Of a stretch of 64,000 nt of DNA, positions 10,927 through 22,620 are shown in pieces (the stretch's first letter is position 1; every line of letters starts with the position of its first letter). Under the pieces are notes generated by a model that saw nothing but the letters and a program-made list of their open reading frames with translations, made no database searches and had not been told where the DNA came from. Source of the DNA: Magnolia sinica (Eukaryota > Streptophyta > Magnoliopsida > Magnoliales > Magnoliaceae). The stretch spans positions 58,503,493-58,567,492 of the forward strand of contig NC_080575.1 of NCBI RefSeq assembly GCF_029962835.1. Direction: 5' to 3'. Position numbers and translations under genes: made by a program.

Positions 10927-13900
10927 AACGAAATTTTGTGCTCGAAATTTACTACATCCAGGACAAAACACGGAATAAGGCAAAACATCATCACATCCAT
11001 ATATATCAATCATCATAAGGCAGTACATAATACAATACAATCAATCGATCAACAAACAGATGAGGATAATGCTCCTTGATCTATGCCTCACACTCCCAAG
11101 ATGCCTCTACCTCTGAATGATGACCCCACTGAAACTTCACCAAGGGAATGACCTTATTCTGGAGAACCTGCTCCTTCTGATCAAGGATGCGAATCGACTG
11201 CTCAATGTAAGAATCATCTTCATGGACCTCAAGGGGCTGTCAACTAATCACTGGAATAATGTCCGACCCACACTTCTGCAACATGGATACATGAAACATG
11301 TTGTGGATACCGGACAACTCAGAAGGTAAGGCGAGCCTTTAGGGTACGATGCCCACGCGGCTAATGATCTCAAAAGGTCCTATGAATCTTGGGGTGAGCT
11401 TGCTCTTTGCTCCAAACTGCACCACGCCCTTCATGGGCGAGACCTTGAGATACACCATGTCTCCAACTGCAAACTCAAGGGGTCAACGTCGACGATCTGC
11501 GAAACTCTTCTACCGGCTCTAAGCTATGCGCATCCTCTGCCCAATGATGTCGATGACTCTAACTACTATTGCACAAGCTCGGGACCTAGGAGACACCTCT
11601 CTCCAGCCTCGGTCTAACAACTAGGAGATCTACATGGTCTACCATATAGTACCTCAAAAGGAGCCATGCTAATGGTTTCTTGATAATTATTGTTGTATGC
11701 GAAGTTGTCCAGGCGCAAATGCTCATCCCGGCTACCCGCGAAGTCAATCACACAACCTCTGAGCATATCCTCGAGGATCTGGTTAACCCTTTCAGTCTGC
11801 CCATCGGCCTACGGATGATAAGTGGTGCTGAGTTACAAAGTAGACCACATTGTCTGCTGAAAGCTTCGCCAAAACTGAGACGTAAATCTGGGGTCTTGGT
11901 CAGAAACGATCGAAACCGGAATGTCGTGCAGTCTCACTATCTCCCCAATAAATACATTCTCAAGACAAGCCAATGACCAGGTTGCACAAATTAGAATAAA
12001 ATGCACTAACTTCGTCAGACGATTAACAACAACCCAGATGGCATTGTGACCGCACTGAGTCTTCGGTAAGCCCACTTCCACAGTGGAATGCTTAACAGCT
12101 TTAAAGGACTAGGGGGCCTCTGGTGGTTGGCCTTGACATGCTGGCAAGTGTCACACTTGACCACAAATCTAACAACCTAGCGCTTCATCCCTAACCAGAA
12201 ATACTACCTCCTCATATCTCGATACATATTCGTGGATCCTGGGTGGATAGTAAGTCACGATCGATGTGCCTCGGTCATCAGGTCTATACAAAACTCTGGC
12301 ACGTCCAGAACACACAATCGGCCTCTAAAGTGAAGTCCACCATCAGAACTAATTTGCCAGTCTGACTACTCTACGAATGCTGCCTCTGCTCAGTATCCCT
12401 GCAACAACTCGTTTGATTGCTAATCACCCTTACAATAAGAGAGGGTTAAATCGATGGGCTCGAAAGCTGAACAATAGAGGACTGCATGCCAAACTCAAAG
12501 TCGAACTCTGATACATCCTTGAGCATCTTTCATTCACAAACCATCATCTGCGCTACCAGGCCTCGTGGATGATGGCTGAGCACATCCGCCACCACGTTTG
12601 CCTTGCCCGGGTGGTACTGAAGGTCGAAATCATAATCCTTCAGGAGCTCCATCCAGCGCCTTTGTCACATATTCAGTTCCGACTGTGAAAACAAATACTT
12701 AAGGCTCTTATGGTCTGAGAAGAGCTCGAACCTAGCCCCATAGAGATAATGCCTCCACACCTTCAGTATGAAGATGACTGCTGCCAACTTCAGATCATGC
12801 GTGGGATAGTTCATCTCATGGACCTTGAGCTAGTGTGAGGCATACACCACTGGTCTCCCGTGCTGCATCAAGACAGCAGCCAAACCAACTCTCGAGGCAT
12901 CAGTAAACACAACGAACCACCCATCACTCCTAGAGGGAAGAGTGAGGACGAGAGTGCACGTGAGATGGTCCTTCAACTCTACAAATGCCTCCTCACATAC
13001 GTCACTCCAGACGAACTCGGCACCCTTCCACATCAACCAGGTCAGTGGTGCTGTAATGCGAGAGAATCCCTCAATGAATCGCCGATAATATCCCACTAGA
13101 CCAAAGAAACTATGGATCTCAGACGTGTTCATGGGCTGGCCCCACTGACGCACTACATCGATCTTCGAGGGGTCCATAACGACACCCTCCCACATCACTA
13201 CATGACCGAGAAACTTCACCTCCTGCCAGAACTCACATTCTCCAGCTTTGCATACAACTCGTGGGCACGGAGGGTCTCTAACTGTAACACCCCATACTTT
13301 CAGTACTCGGGTGTCACCACGTAGATCCAAATTAGCTTACATATATGCTACAATAAACTGGTCGAGGTGGGATGAAAGACCTCATTCATCAGCTGCATTA
13401 AGATGGCAGGTGCATTGGTCAGCCCAAAAGACATGACCAGAAACTCAAAGTGACGGTAATGCATCCAGAAAGCTGTCTTCGGAATGTTCTCCTCTCAAAC
13501 TCGAATCTGATGATAACCGGAGTGTAAGTTAATCTTGGAATAGAACTGAGTACCTTGTAGTTAGTCAAACAAATCATCAATCCTCAGGAGCGGGTATCTA
13601 TTCTTAATAGTGACTTTGTAGAGCTCACAGTAATCCACGCAAAGCCTCAACGAGCCATCTTTCTTCTTCACGAACAATATAGGGGCTCTCCACGGTGAAC
13701 TTCTAGGATGAATAAAACCTAACTCTCGTAACTCGTCCAACTGCTGCTGCAGCTCCCATAACTCCATTAGTGTCCGAGCACAATATCTATCTAAAACTCT
13801 ATCTATCGACGCGGCGGCAATCACAGAATCTCCTGAAACACATCCGGGAACTCACAAACAGTTGACAACTGCTCAAAACACCCAACCACTGAATCCTCAA

Positions 13901-14153
13901 TAACACAAGCCAACAAGCTAGACATCGACTCTCCTCTGGGTTCAGCAACGAACTAGAATAACGGCAAGCCAGGTATGCAAAACGTGACTGTCTAGGTGGA
14001 ACAATCCAACACGGCATGGTACTTGGCAAGCCAATCCATACCCGGGATGACACCATACTCGGCAATCAACAACATGAATAAATCCATGGGTAGAAACATA
14101 TCCCTAACCAGAACGGGGCAAGACGAATAGAAACGAACCAAAACTACAGACTT
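10927..14153 (-). pseudogene. pol: Tekay-1 pol, first block (protease to chromodomain)
   Basis: Read on the minus strand, the protease end (VWIGLPSTMPCW region, about 13800-14153) is followed by RT (13561-13824 with [17 protein letters not shown]; 12830-13330 with FLGHVV and LTLPSRS), RNase H (about 12560-12900), integrase (11560-12560, with [12 protein letters not shown] at 11880-11920) and the C-terminal GPY/F plus chromodomain region (about 11070-11480). All align with the corresponding parts of Tekay-3. Stops and indels interrupt every domain. A short foreign-looking segment (about 13283-13350) replaces RT sequence around the active-site region. The start is lost where it joins an LTR fragment at 14154. 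Confidence 0.85.
13283..13350. other. Foreign segment inside Tekay-1 RT
   Basis: Where Tekay-3 reads through the RT active-site region (55820-55900), Tekay-1 carries about 68 unrelated bases beginning TGTAACACCCC. The segment contains an inverted repeat (GTAACACCC near the start, GGGTGTCAC at 13309-13317) and resembles the head of a Tekay-type LTR. It could be a patch left by repair or template switching. Confidence 0.45.
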
Positions 14154-15182
14154 TTAAATACTCAAAAGAATCTGGAAGAAAGGCATTATAAATAGGCCTT
14201 GTAAATGAAATGTATAGGTCACGGGTCGCTGAAATTCGATTGGTAGGACCGCGGGACCTAACGAAACAAAATAGATACTAAGGTTAAGGGTCTTATATCT
14301 CTCCCCTCCTACAAATAAATTTTATCCTCGAAATTTACCACATTCAGGACAAAATACGGAATAAGGCAAAACATCATCACATACCTATATATCAATCATC
14401 ATAAGGCAGTACATAATGCAATACAATCAATCAATCAACAAACAGATGAGGATTGCACTCCCTGATCTCTGCCTCATGCTCCCAAGATGCCTCTGCCTCC
14501 GAATGATGACCCACTGAACCTTCACCAGGGGAATGACCTTGGTCCGGAGAACCTGCTCCTTCCGATCAAGGATGTGAACTGCTAGGATAAATAAAACCTA
14601 ACTCTTATAACTCGTCCAACTACTTCTGTAGCTCCCATAACACCATTGGTGTTATACAATACGGGGCCTTTGAGATAGGCGCAGTACCGAGCATAAGATC
14701 TATCTTAATCTCTGTTTGTCGACGCAGTGGCAATCTCGGAATCTCCTAAAATACATCTGAGAACTCACAAATAGTCGGTAACTGCTCAAAACACCCAGCC
14801 ACTGACTCCTCAAAAACACAGGCCAACAAGCTAAACAGCGGCTCTCCTTTGGGCTCAGTAACGAAATGGAATAAAAGCAAGCCGGGTATGTAGAACGTGA
14901 CTTCTGGGTGGAACAATCCAACATGGCATGGTACTCAGCAAGCCAATCCATACCCAGGATAACATTATACTCGGCCATCGGCAACACGAACAAATCCGCG
15001 GGTAGAAACATATCCCCAACTAGAACAGGGCACGATGAACCGAAACAAACCAAAACTGCAGACTTCCCCAAGGGAGTCGATACTAATAAAGCCTCATGAG
15101 CAGACTCCAATGGTAGACCGGTCGATCGGCAGAACTCCTCGGCTATGAACGAATAAGAGCTCCATAATTAAATAGCACACGA
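14154..15182 (-). repeat. Second partial copy of LTR end and pol in Tekay-1
   Basis: From 14154 the sequence matches the last part of the Tekay-1 LTR (ending TCTTATA at 14296), then the polypurine tract (14297-14311) and the 3' end of pol (to about 14580). It then jumps to the RT start and protease (14581-15182). The protease piece (FVLPMAEYNVILGMDWLAEYH, 14950-15010) duplicates the one at 13980-14090. The LTR fragment lacks the same 1.27 kb as the 3' LTR (TTGTAA near 14202), which suggests it was copied after that deletion. A tandem duplication with an internal deletion is the simplest reading. Confidence 0.75.
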
Positions 15183-15187
15183 GCAAT
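15183..15187. repeat. Target site duplication GCAAT (left of solo LTR)
   Basis: GCAAT precedes the TGTAACG terminus and recurs at 18277-18281 after the CGTTACA terminus. Confidence 0.85.
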
Positions 15188-18100
15188 TGTAACGACCTTG
15201 GAATTTTTGTGCTTATCTTTCCTTAAGTAGTTGTTTTGGGGTAATTAGTGCTTTACTCGATTGCTTGTGAAATTCGCATCAATCACTTTAAATTGTATCT
15301 GCATGGCTCTAATCGTGTAGATTAGTGAGCGCTACGTTACTCTGAAATCTGGGATCCATCGCTAAATCCAGTTGTTCTGGGGAATTTTTGGAAGATCTGG
15401 ATCGGACCTGGACCGCGCGTCGAAAGTCCGATAGCGATGATCTTAGGCTGTTACGGTCACCGAGTTGGGCTTGATCTTCACCTCGAAAATCAAGTCGATC
15501 TGATGTTCTGGGTCGATTTGATTGAGCTCGGAGTGAAGAGTGTGAGAACGGTTGGAATTTATTAAGCTTTATTGAAATCTGAGTCGTGTCGCTTGCGCGA
15601 CGATTTTAAGCTATCTGACCGTTGGATTCTGACCCAATTTCACCCTCTGATCAGGATAGTTGGCCCAGGCATATCCTAGTGCTTGTGGACCTGATCGAGT
15701 TTCCGTGACAGTTGATTTGAGTGTGGTCCGCCACGGCTGATCTGAAGAGCCGGTCGGTACGAAAACTCAGCCTGACCTAGATCCATGGTCAATGAGCTTA
15801 AGTCCGACCTTTCGTGGTTATAGGCCCACCAGAAGTGCTTCGTTGGATCGAGAAAGGCGTACTTTGGTTATAACCTAAGTATACCTTGACCCTGGGGTTA
15901 TTTCCATCATTTTAGGCCTATATATAGTCCTTTAACCCTAGCTCTCATTTCCATACGAATTTTCTCTAACCCTAGCTTGGAAAGAGAGTGGAAAAGAGGG
16001 AGTTAGTGAGAGAGATTGGTTGGTGATTCATCTTGATTCTTCCTTGTTCTTCTTCACCTTTGAACCTTTACTTTGAATCGTTCCTCTGACGATTCTGAGT
16101 TCCTTTGGGGTAAGTAAACCTAACCCTAACCTGTGTTAGAGCTTAGATTAGACTTGGTGTTGTTGTATCTCATTTCTATCCTTATTTTAGGGTATTCTAG
16201 CACCGTTGACGAAGATAACTCGTCTAAATCAACTCGTCGGTTCTTTCTTCGCTTAAGGTGCGGACTTTAAGTGTATAGGTTATGGTTTTCAAGGCTTTCA
16301 ATCCCAATTAGTGATTTATTCTTGTTATGGATGAGATTTCACATGTCAAATGTTATGTTTACATTGCTTTCCTGATATGCATGTGCTATATTGAGATTTG
16401 TGTATTCTAAGTGTATTTATAAAGTACCGTATACGTATAAAATACGCACTTGTGTTTGCCATGATTATTTGTCATGTATGTATGCTAGATGCATGTATGA
16501 CAACTCCTTGGTAAAAGGAATTGTCTAAGTGCATGTATTCCAACATACGCTATGTATGTTGTTCCTTGTATGCTAAGTGTTTGTAGAAATGCATGAATGA
16601 TCTAAGTGTAACTTATTACACTTATTGCGAGTGTTGAGAAGTGATTCTCAATACTCCTATGGATGCGCATGTTTTCCTTTATGCAGTTATCTTTCAAGTT
16701 CTTTAAATTCAAGCATCTCCTATGCTTACATTTATGTTAAGTTGATATTCTTCAGATGAGTATGTACCATGATTTGAGTGGTTGTTCCATTACTGTTTTA
16801 CATTCCATATGAATATCTGTAGTAGTGTAGGATGTTTGGGACTATGCCTTAGTCCAGGAGATCGGTAATTGACCCTATATTCGTGGTTGAGATTGCTTTC
16901 GCCACGTAGGATGTATTAGACGAACCCGAGCCGTATTAGAGTTGGCGGCAGTGGTTTGGCCACGCGGAGTGTTTGCGCACTCTATGTCGTTCAATTCAAC
17001 GTGCGCTCGTGCTAGTCGAGTTCGTCAAATAACCCGATTGTCCGATGTATGTTAACCATGTATGGACGCTACTGCTTGAATCTAGGGTACCGAACTTACC
17101 AGTGAAATCTTAATAACCATGGTACCTGATCCGCTAAGACTCATGAGCCGGACATGGTGGTATGGGACACCGTGGTCGAGCTGTCGGCCTACGCTGGGGT
17201 GACGAGCCTCCCCGTAGTGACCAATGAGCAACTAAACTCGCGAGCCGATTATGGTGGTATGGGACACTATATTCGTGCTGTCGGCCTACATTGATTGGTG
17301 ACGAGCCCTTTGTAGTGACCTCGAGCATACCTGGATACCGCAAGGAGGTGACGAGCCGATCTGTGGTAGTAAGGGCATGAAAGGCGTGCATTGATTGGTG
17401 ACGAGCCCTTTGCTACAACCTCAACTATATGATCGTATAAGATATCTAGGATTGACGACCCTAGTATGGATCACTGTTTGGATGGTGATATGAGGAAGGT
17501 ATCTTAGCTTCCCAATCCTGTTGTGTGAAATGGACTAATAACAACTTGGTAATCATATCCATGCACCGCATTTGCATGTGCTTTGTAGATGTGGCGCACT
17601 TTGAGGCGATGTCATGCGTAACGTAAGATGAAGACGCTGAGGGTGTACGCGTGAGGGCACGCATCATATTGCATTCATCCTTGCATTAACAAGAGTACTT
17701 AGGATTTATTTAATTGTTCTGCTTTATCATTACTGTTTGATTGAACTGATAACATGTTAACCTTTACAGTGCCTTATTGTTCCACCGAGTTGATCACTCA
17801 CTCCCACGTTTGGGCGGTGTTACACACCCACCAGACTCTGTCTTAGGCCCTGATGTTGCAGATGTGGATGCGACGTCTGAGGCAGAGCGGGAGCTGGATG
17901 ACGACGAGGCTGCCTTCTCCTATATGCAGTTTTCAGACGGGTTCTAGCGAGCCTCAGTCTGATGCGTGGGATTTCTGGGATATTTTTGGGGACTGAAATG
18001 ATGTAATTTGATACTTATAATTTTGTTAAATAACACTTTTACACGATCTGGTTGTATATGTAATTCAGGGATTTACACTTGTACACATTTTACTATAAGT

Positions 18101-18276
18101 CTTCCGCTTGCTTTGTTCACTTGTCCCTGAAGCATATCTGTGTTTTGGCTTAATCTATTCCATGTTTTATGCACTAATACAGTCAACATACATTCATCAT
18201 TAAATATGTTGCATAAGTGATGTTTTGGAACTCGGGAGCTGAGTTATGCTCGACCCCCGAATTTCAGGGCGTTACA
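15188..18276 (+). repeat. Solo LTR of another Tekay-type gypsy element
   Basis: This 3089-base LTR runs from TGTAACGACC to GGGCGTTACA, with 7-bp inverted termini and perfect GCAAT duplications on both sides. No gag-pol sequence is present, so it is a solo LTR, most likely left by recombination between the two LTRs of a full element. It lies in the protease/gag part of Tekay-1. A TATA box (TATATATA near 15918) followed by pyrimidine-rich transcribed sequence supports the plus orientation. The segment 17130-17420 contains loosely repeated units (GACGAGCC, GGTATGGGACAC). No gene is seen inside it. Confidence 0.88.
15918..15927 (+). promoter_or_regulatory. TATA box of the solo LTR
   Basis: CTATATATAG is followed within about 40 bases by AACCCTAGCTC, a pyrimidine-rich stretch like that at plant transcription starts. 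Confidence 0.5.
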
Positions 18277-18281
18277 GCAAT
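18277..18281. repeat. Target site duplication GCAAT (right of solo LTR)
   Basis: This is the second copy of the GCAAT at 15183-15187. Confidence 0.85.
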
Positions 18282-18590
18282 AGAAGTGGAGACAAGAAGA
18301 ATACCCTCAACTACTCCTCCCGACGACTGAGGGTCATATTGAGCGGTGTAGAATCTGCCCTGAGCTGGTAAGGGAAGCAAGCCTGACGACTGAGGGTCCT
18401 AACCCTGCACCTGCTGCGTGGAATAGAATCTGCCTTGGGCCTGCGGGGGAGGTTCCTATCCCCTCTGCATCTGCGGTCTCTACTACTGCTGTGGTCACTG
18501 TGGCAGCCTACCCTGCTTCCTTTGCTACTGCGGAGGAGGCCTAGGAGGCTGGTGCTGGGGTTGTGGAAAGGCCAAGCTATATGTCCTAGA
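18282..18590 (-). pseudogene. gag: Tekay-1 gag C-terminal remnant
   Basis: Minus-strand sequence matches the Gln/Pro-rich gag tail and gag-protease linker of Tekay-3 (56860-57010). It reads DPQSSGG, then Gln- and Pro-rich repeats with several stops. A partial duplication of the DPQSSG linker is visible (18320 and 18380). The remnant ends at a run of G next to Sirevirus D. Confidence 0.7.
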
Positions 18591-18608
18591 GGGGGGGGGG
18601 GGGGGGGG
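18591..18608. repeat. Run of 18 G at the Tekay-1/Sirevirus D junction
   Basis: Eighteen consecutive G residues separate Tekay-1 gag from Sirevirus D. Such a run is also prone to sequencing error, so its length is uncertain. Confidence 0.8.
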
Positions 18609-19626
18609 TTAAAAGGAAAATGCTAAATTAAAATGATAACAACGAAAATTAAAAAATTAAAGGAAAGATAGCACTATAATCAATTCACAATACTGAAATG
18701 TAAAGCAACCTCAAATGTATGAGTATTGAGAGATTAATATAAATATTGTTCTAAGGACAACCTTACACCAAAAACTAAGGTTTATGGTAGGACAACCTGA
18801 TTCCTAAAAACGTCTTTGTATCAAAAACTTAAACTTAATACAGAGGAATAAATAAATAAATAGCAAGAAAATAAAATCTAAGTTATTACAACATTCTGCA
18901 CAAAGCTTGAAATGTAAAAGATTACAACATTCACATACACAAATACATTCCACAATATTGAATGATAAAAGATATAGAAATTATACCACACATCCAAACA
19001 CAATGAATTATAGTGGTTCGCCTGTGTGTACACCAACTGTTAAACAACAGCCATACAGCTACTCCACTCCTAATATCCTCACATAGTGAATATTAGCATT
19101 CACTATGAAAATAGGTTTTTCTAAGTTTACCCAAAACCTTCACAATTGTGTCTTTCAAGTGGGCTTACACAATTCAAAAACCCTACACTCTGAGTTTTCT
19201 GGATCTCCTCAGATAACCAAAACAATGAGATTTTTTTGGCTCAATCTCAGAAGAAACCAAAAACAGAAGATTTACACAAATGTAAAATACCTGGATTTCT
19301 CCTTTTGTTGCAGCCGGGAAGAACCAAATCGGAGTAGAAGTTTGAATAGAAGTTCAATGTCTAACACTCACTTATGAAATGGTTCTAAATTGATTTTAAA
19401 TTAAATCAAGTTGGGCTAGCACTAATTGATTTTGATTCTAAGAAGTGGGAACTCTTCAATCCCTCTTTCAAATAAGATTGGAATGTAGAATATAAAATCA
19501 AATATACAAGCTAATAAAAGAGAATATTAAATGACCACAATATAGCTTAAAAAATGACTAACTTATCTCTCAGAGTGACAAATTGATTTAGCTTAAATTG
19601 GATATCAAACTCTAAAAATCGTCGTC

Positions 19627-19635
19627 TATTTATAG
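19627..19635 (-). promoter_or_regulatory. TATA box of LTR D
   Basis: On the minus strand this reads TATAAATAG, downstream of the palindrome array in the direction of transcription, as in LTR A. Confidence 0.55.
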
Positions 19636-19649
19636 CTGAACAAATCACA

Positions 19650-20010
19650 TTCACGACTGGTCATGAGGTCTCCACAACTAGTCGTAGAACCAACAGAGTT
19701 TTAAAATTTAGGTGCAATAAGAGAAAACCGTTCCACGACTGGTCGTAGGCCATCGTGGGACCTCTACGACTGGTTGTAACCTGTCCACAACTGGTCATGA
19801 GGAACCAGATTTAGTCGCTGTATTTTGAGTCGTAGCTGCAAGCCTGGTCGTGAACGAGTCGAGCACTGTTCACATGACTAGTCGAGCAGACTCCAGGACT
19901 GGTCGTGGCTTAAAAAAATTCTAAAAATTTACAACAAACTTATGACTGGTCTTAGAATTTCTTCGACTGGTCGAGTCAGTGCTAAGTCTAGTCAAACAGA
20001 GTCCAGGACT
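19650..20010 (-). repeat. Array of ACGACTGGTCGT-like palindromes in LTR D
   Basis: About a dozen degenerate copies of a near-palindromic motif (ACGACTGGTCGT, CGACTGGTCGAG and variants) lie in U3 of LTR D. The motif returns in the env leader at 22325-22505. The layout matches element A, but the core sequence is different. Confidence 0.7.
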
Positions 20011-20506
20011 AGCCATAGAATAATCCAAACACTTATAAAGTGATTTAATTTGAATTATGTATTCAAAATGACCTACCCTAAGGTTAATCTAAGGTCATTC
20101 ATACCTTAAACATGAAGTATGAATATTGAACCTTCTTTTCTTCAGATGATGGATGATCTTTGACATTCATGAAGCTTGAGATCTCGACACATGATGAAGC
20201 TTAAACTTGAGATTTTTGGAAGCTTGAATTCATAGTTCTTGAGTTGTACTTCACCTTGAGTCTTGAACAAGATCTCGTCTTTCGATGTAGTTTTAAAACA
20301 CTGAGCTTTGAAGCTTACAGAAGAGAACAATGTACTTGATCTTGCAGTTCTTGGAGTAGATCTTTGTTCTTGACTTGAAGCATTATCCTTGTACATGTGA
20401 TGCATTGCCTTGAACATATACACCAATGTGCTACACAAGACACATATTGAGGTTTTGGCACTATAAAATTTGGCAATCAAAGGAGCATGAAACCATAGCA
20501 CTTACA

Positions 20507-20518
20507 ATCTCCCCCTTT
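20507..20518 (-). promoter_or_regulatory. Polypurine tract of Sirevirus D
   Basis: The minus strand reads AAAGGGGGAGAT directly before the LTR start. It is preceded by TTTTGTCACAAATTTGAC, as at 27797-27815 in element A. Confidence 0.85.
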
Positions 20519-20985
20519 GTCAAATTTGTGACAAAACACACTCAAAAAGTAAGAGAAGCATCTCAATAAAGAATCGTGCACAAGTTATAAAAGAAAACTA
20601 GTTATAGCCTAGTTAAAGAATCACGCACTAGTTATCGTCAACTTAGCACACATCATCATGAACAAGTCAAAACACCTCCTTAGTTACCCCCCCTGAGTAA
20701 CACACATATATCCATAAAAAAATACTACTATCCAATCCCAATCCATATCCATACAAGCATAACAAAATAATTCTCCCCCTTTTTGTCACAATATGACAAA
20801 GGAAGCAACTAAGATATGGAAGAGGAATAAGGAAGCAAACTAGTCAAGTTATGAAAGATTTAAGCAAATTCAAAGATCACATATCATTAACTAGCATAAA
20901 CCAAATTCATCTAAAGTTAGTCTCAAAAACTAAAAGAAAAGAGTGAAGTATCACAAGAGTTATTACAGCCCCCCCAAAAAAAAAC

Positions 20986-22122
20986 TTAATCAGATCCAGA
21001 AGATGGTGTAGGAATAGATGGATCAATTTAGTGTTAACCCTTGTGTAAGCGCCTCATATATTTGCGCATATAAGCAAATTGAGAATCCTAGGTTATATGA
21101 ATCTGAGTCACTAATTTCTCAAGAGATTATAATCGCTTAGCAAAATTAGAAGGCTGATAATCAGGGTCAGCCTCAGAATCTGACTCAAGCTCATTGAAGA
21201 TATCATCCATATTTATATCATCAGGAGGTAAATCGCCACCTTCTTCTTCATTCACTGCTTCAGCTCCACCACCACCCACATCCACTTGGTCATCAGCCAA
21301 TCGCAACTTCATCTTATTATTATTTGAGTTGTTGAAAATATGGTGATAAATAGGAGCCTCTCCAACAGGCATAACAACTAGCATGTGAGTAGCTAACACA
21401 ATCATAAGAAATGCAAATGGAATATCACTGTGTCATGGATGGAGACGGAACTGAATGATAAAATGACAGATCAAAGAAGGAAGACAGATATTTGTGCCTA
21501 AGATGATGGAATTCAAAATTCAAACCATAAAGGAAGTCAGTTCTGTTTTGTTACCAGAACATGGATACAGATTTGAAATAAATATTCGATGAAGAACCCT
21601 ATATCTAGGTAACAAGTACTTTGAAGCAAGCGCATGCCCATTTTGACTCCATTACACATCCATATTGCATAATGCTCTAGTAAACATGCGTTTTTCTAAT
21701 TTTGAGGGTTTCTCAACGAGAGTGCTAAGTGGAATACCATCATCATTAACAGGTATGTTCATTAGGCCAGAAATAAGGTGTCAATCAACTTGAAATGGGT
21801 CTTCTCTAGTCGTAATTATGAAAGTTAAATTCTTAGTTGAAAAATTAAAAATGCAAGTAAACATATCCTGTGCAATAAACCGGTATGCCGACCCACCCCA
21901 ATGTAAAATGGTAGCCCATCCTATAGCTTGAAGAAGTGGAAGGAGACCAAAAGGAGCAATGTGATCAAGATCAACAGGTCGTTCAACAATAACAATGCGC
22001 ACTTGTAAATCCCGCACATAAGAGGGATCATCTTTGGGTGACTGAAGGTGGCGTCTTGGTATAGTTGAAGAACGAGATGATGAAGGACCACAAGTGTTTT
22101 TCTTTTTTCCTCTAGCATCCAT
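20986..22122 (-). pseudogene. env-like ORF of Sirevirus D
   Basis: The ATG (plus 22120-22122) lies just after an acceptor-like CTAG. The protein begins MDARGKKK. Its conserved N-terminal region (HIAPFGLLPLLQAIGWATI, GGSAYRFIAQDMF) resembles element A (HITHFGLIEILFEVGWEKI, GGESYKSIAKGMY). The C-terminal part has an acidic stretch (21130-21260), a heptad-like segment (SNFAKRL, SLEKLV) and the ending PSSGSD. It is about 380 codons long, like the copy in A. In-frame stops and shifts near 21780 and 21405 break it. The function of this Sirevirus gene is unknown; 'env-like' refers to its position and organisation, not to proven envelope activity. Confidence 0.72.
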
Positions 22123-22620
22123 TTGCAACTAGAAAATTAAAGAAGCAAGGAGTTACAAAAGATGTGGAATGGGTTTTCTCAAAAATAGATTTTTGAGAAG
22201 AAAACTCCAAAAACTTCAAGACAACTTTAAATCAAGCACTCTAAGGAAGAAAATGAAGTGATTAGAGCTTGAATCTATAAGAAAAATAGAAATAATGCAC
22301 TAACCTTGATAAATCAAGAAGTTGGATACGACTAGTCGTGCTATGACCTGTTGGAGAAAATAGAGGAAATGAAGAAGAAAGGGTTTTTCACCAAATTAAA
22401 AGATCCAGCGTGCTACATGACTGGTCGTGGGATGTCCTTGACCGGTCGTGCCATGACTGGTCGAGTACATCCTCGACTAGTCAAGTACGTCCTTAACTGG
22501 TCGTGCAAAGAGAAAAACATGCATTCTTCACATAATTTTAAATTTTAAAATTAGAATTTAATAAATATATAAACTATAATACAGAAATGAATGAATAATC
22601 AATTTAAATTGCACATACCA
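22123..22620 (-). other. env leader of Sirevirus D with palindromes and a likely intron
   Basis: This is non-coding DNA between pol and env on the minus strand. It holds ACGACTGGTCGT-like palindromes at 22325-22505. A donor-like CAAG|GTTAGTG lies at about 22298-22308 and an acceptor-like TTTTCTAG at 22129-22136, directly before the env ATG. This would give an intron of about 175 bases. Confidence 0.55.

Larger units (their letters stand above)
18609..20506 (-). repeat. 3' LTR of Sirevirus D (outer boundary approximate)
   Basis: On the minus strand the LTR starts TGTAAGTGCTATGG at 20506 directly after the polypurine tract. It contains repeated ACGACTGGTCGT-like palindromes (19650-20010) and a TATA box near 19630. 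The distal end near 18609 is uncertain because no matching target duplication or second LTR survives. Confidence 0.7.

Noticed and set aside
15188..18276. A full retrotransposon or a host gene in this stretch
   Set aside because: No gag-pol homology and no convincing exon; perfect GCAAT duplications and TG...CA ends fit a solo LTR.
18435..18626. Plus-strand Leu/Arg-rich ORF
   Set aside because: Antisense of the Tekay-1 gag tail ending in the G run.
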